From positions 1 to 12,248 of the forward strand of contig JASLXW010000066.1 in the NCBI GenBank assembly GCA_030740135.1: a stretch of 12,248 bases of DNA, written 5' to 3'. Positions 11,897 through 12,248 of this stretch are shown one piece after another. The translations under genes and the position numbers were made by a program. Origin of the DNA: Nitrospinota bacterium. Its GTDB lineage: Bacteria > UBA8248 > JACPRG01. A model generated the notes under the pieces. The model had not been told where the DNA came from, made no database searches, and was given only the letters and a program-made list of their open reading frames with translations. Positions within the stretch are counted from its first letter, which is position 1, and each line of letters opens with the position of its first letter.

Positions 11897-12248
11897 GTGG
11901 CCAAAGCCCGTTCTCATCGCCCGAAGGAAACGATCGCGGCCCTGAAGAAGGCCGGGATGAAGGTGGCCGTCTCCGTCCCGGACAGTTGGTTGGGGCGAAT
12001 GCTCGTGGAGATCGAGAAAGATCCGGCGATGACGCTCATCCGGGCGACCCATGAGGAGGAGGCCCTGTCGATCTCGTGCGGGTCGAGGCTCGGGGGGGCC
12101 CGGACGGTCATGCTGATCCAGAACGTCGGGCTGCTCACCATGGGCGCGGGGATGGTCAGCCTGGCCCAGCGTTATCAATTTCCGATTTTGATTCTGGCTT
12201 CCTACCGGGGTTCGCCGATGGACCCGGTTTTCTATCACATCCCCAAGG
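11897..12248 (+). CDS. ThDP-dependent decarboxylase, PYR-domain subunit (sulfopyruvate decarboxylase alpha-like), 3'-truncated
   Basis: The gene runs off the window; 117 residues are present. From GTG 11897 it begins MAKARSHRPKETIAALKKAG and continues with MKVAVSVPDSWLGRML, ATHEEEALSISCGSRLGG, VMLIQNVGLLTMGAGMVSLA and FPILILASYRGSPMDP. This is the pyrimidine-binding domain of a thiamine-diphosphate enzyme: the Glu in THEEEA is at the position that activates the cofactor, and the VPDS, QNxGL and RG motifs are those of the alpha subunit of sulfopyruvate decarboxylase (ComD, coenzyme M biosynthesis) and of phosphonopyruvate decarboxylase. In the two-subunit form a PP-domain partner should follow directly. 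Bacterial relatives often have undefined 2-oxoacid substrates. The frame opens after a stop at 11810-11812; GTG 11897 with GGA about eight bases upstream fits family N-termini best. It is divergent from the lipoprotein gene. Confidence 0.82.
   Translation, partial: MAKARSHRPKETIAALKKAGMKVAVSVPDSWLGRMLVEIEKDPAMTLIRATHEEEALSISCGSRLGGARTVMLIQNVGLLTMGAGMVSLAQRYQFPILILASYRGSPMDPVFYHIPK

Overview
The window is a GC-rich (visually about 65%) bacterial chromosome segment with dense genes, short spacers, frequent GTG/TTG starts and several overlapping stop/start pairs. A predicted lipoprotein, a secreted lipocalin-like protein and an FtsX/LolD-type ABC system point to a diderm (Gram-negative) bacterium. 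Gene content would suit a Deltaproteobacteria/Myxococcota-like, Methylomirabilota/Rokubacteria-like or similar GC-rich lineage, but no marker here settles taxonomy. I see no rRNA, tRNA, CRISPR array, IS element or phage gene.

Left part, + strand (1-1227): the 3' end of an unusual reading frame joins an NAD-dependent epimerase fragment to a sigma-70 region 4 helix-turn-helix. A strong intrinsic terminator follows, then trmB (tRNA m7G46 methyltransferase). Facing trmB on the - strand (1273-2388) is a DUF3524/QTMAN-type glycosyltransferase, whose characterised animal relative mannosylates queuosine in tRNA. Two tRNA-modification-type genes therefore lie tail to tail. A compact divergent promoter region (2389-2502) separates it from a + strand isochorismatase-superfamily amidohydrolase close to N-carbamoylsarcosine amidase (2503-3147).

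Centre (3297-7877), - strand: a tightly overlapping operon of ABC ATPase, a large duplicated FtsX/MacB-type permease, and a secreted AttH/CrtC-like lipocalin-fold protein. This is the same gene set as the attE-F-G-H type systems and probably handles a lipid or other hydrophobic substrate at the envelope. Long C-tracts near the ATPase 3' end are placed so that a -1 shift would fuse ATPase and permease.

Right part, - strand (7932-11553): a LOG-family nucleotide phosphoribohydrolase-like protein, greA, a small TPR protein, a class I methyltransferase broken by two frameshifts, and a small lipoprotein. At 11897, a divergent + strand gene begins that runs off the window; it encodes the PYR domain of a sulfopyruvate/phosphonopyruvate decarboxylase alpha-like ThDP enzyme.

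The most unexpected structure is non-coding. Three spacers (3163-3203, 9751-9795, 10234-10268) each hold a nested hairpin with the same 10-base core GTCAACCGAC (inner stem, AACC loop) but different outer stems that still pair. Two of the three also have a second downstream arm that competes for the same strand, giving a switch-like layout.
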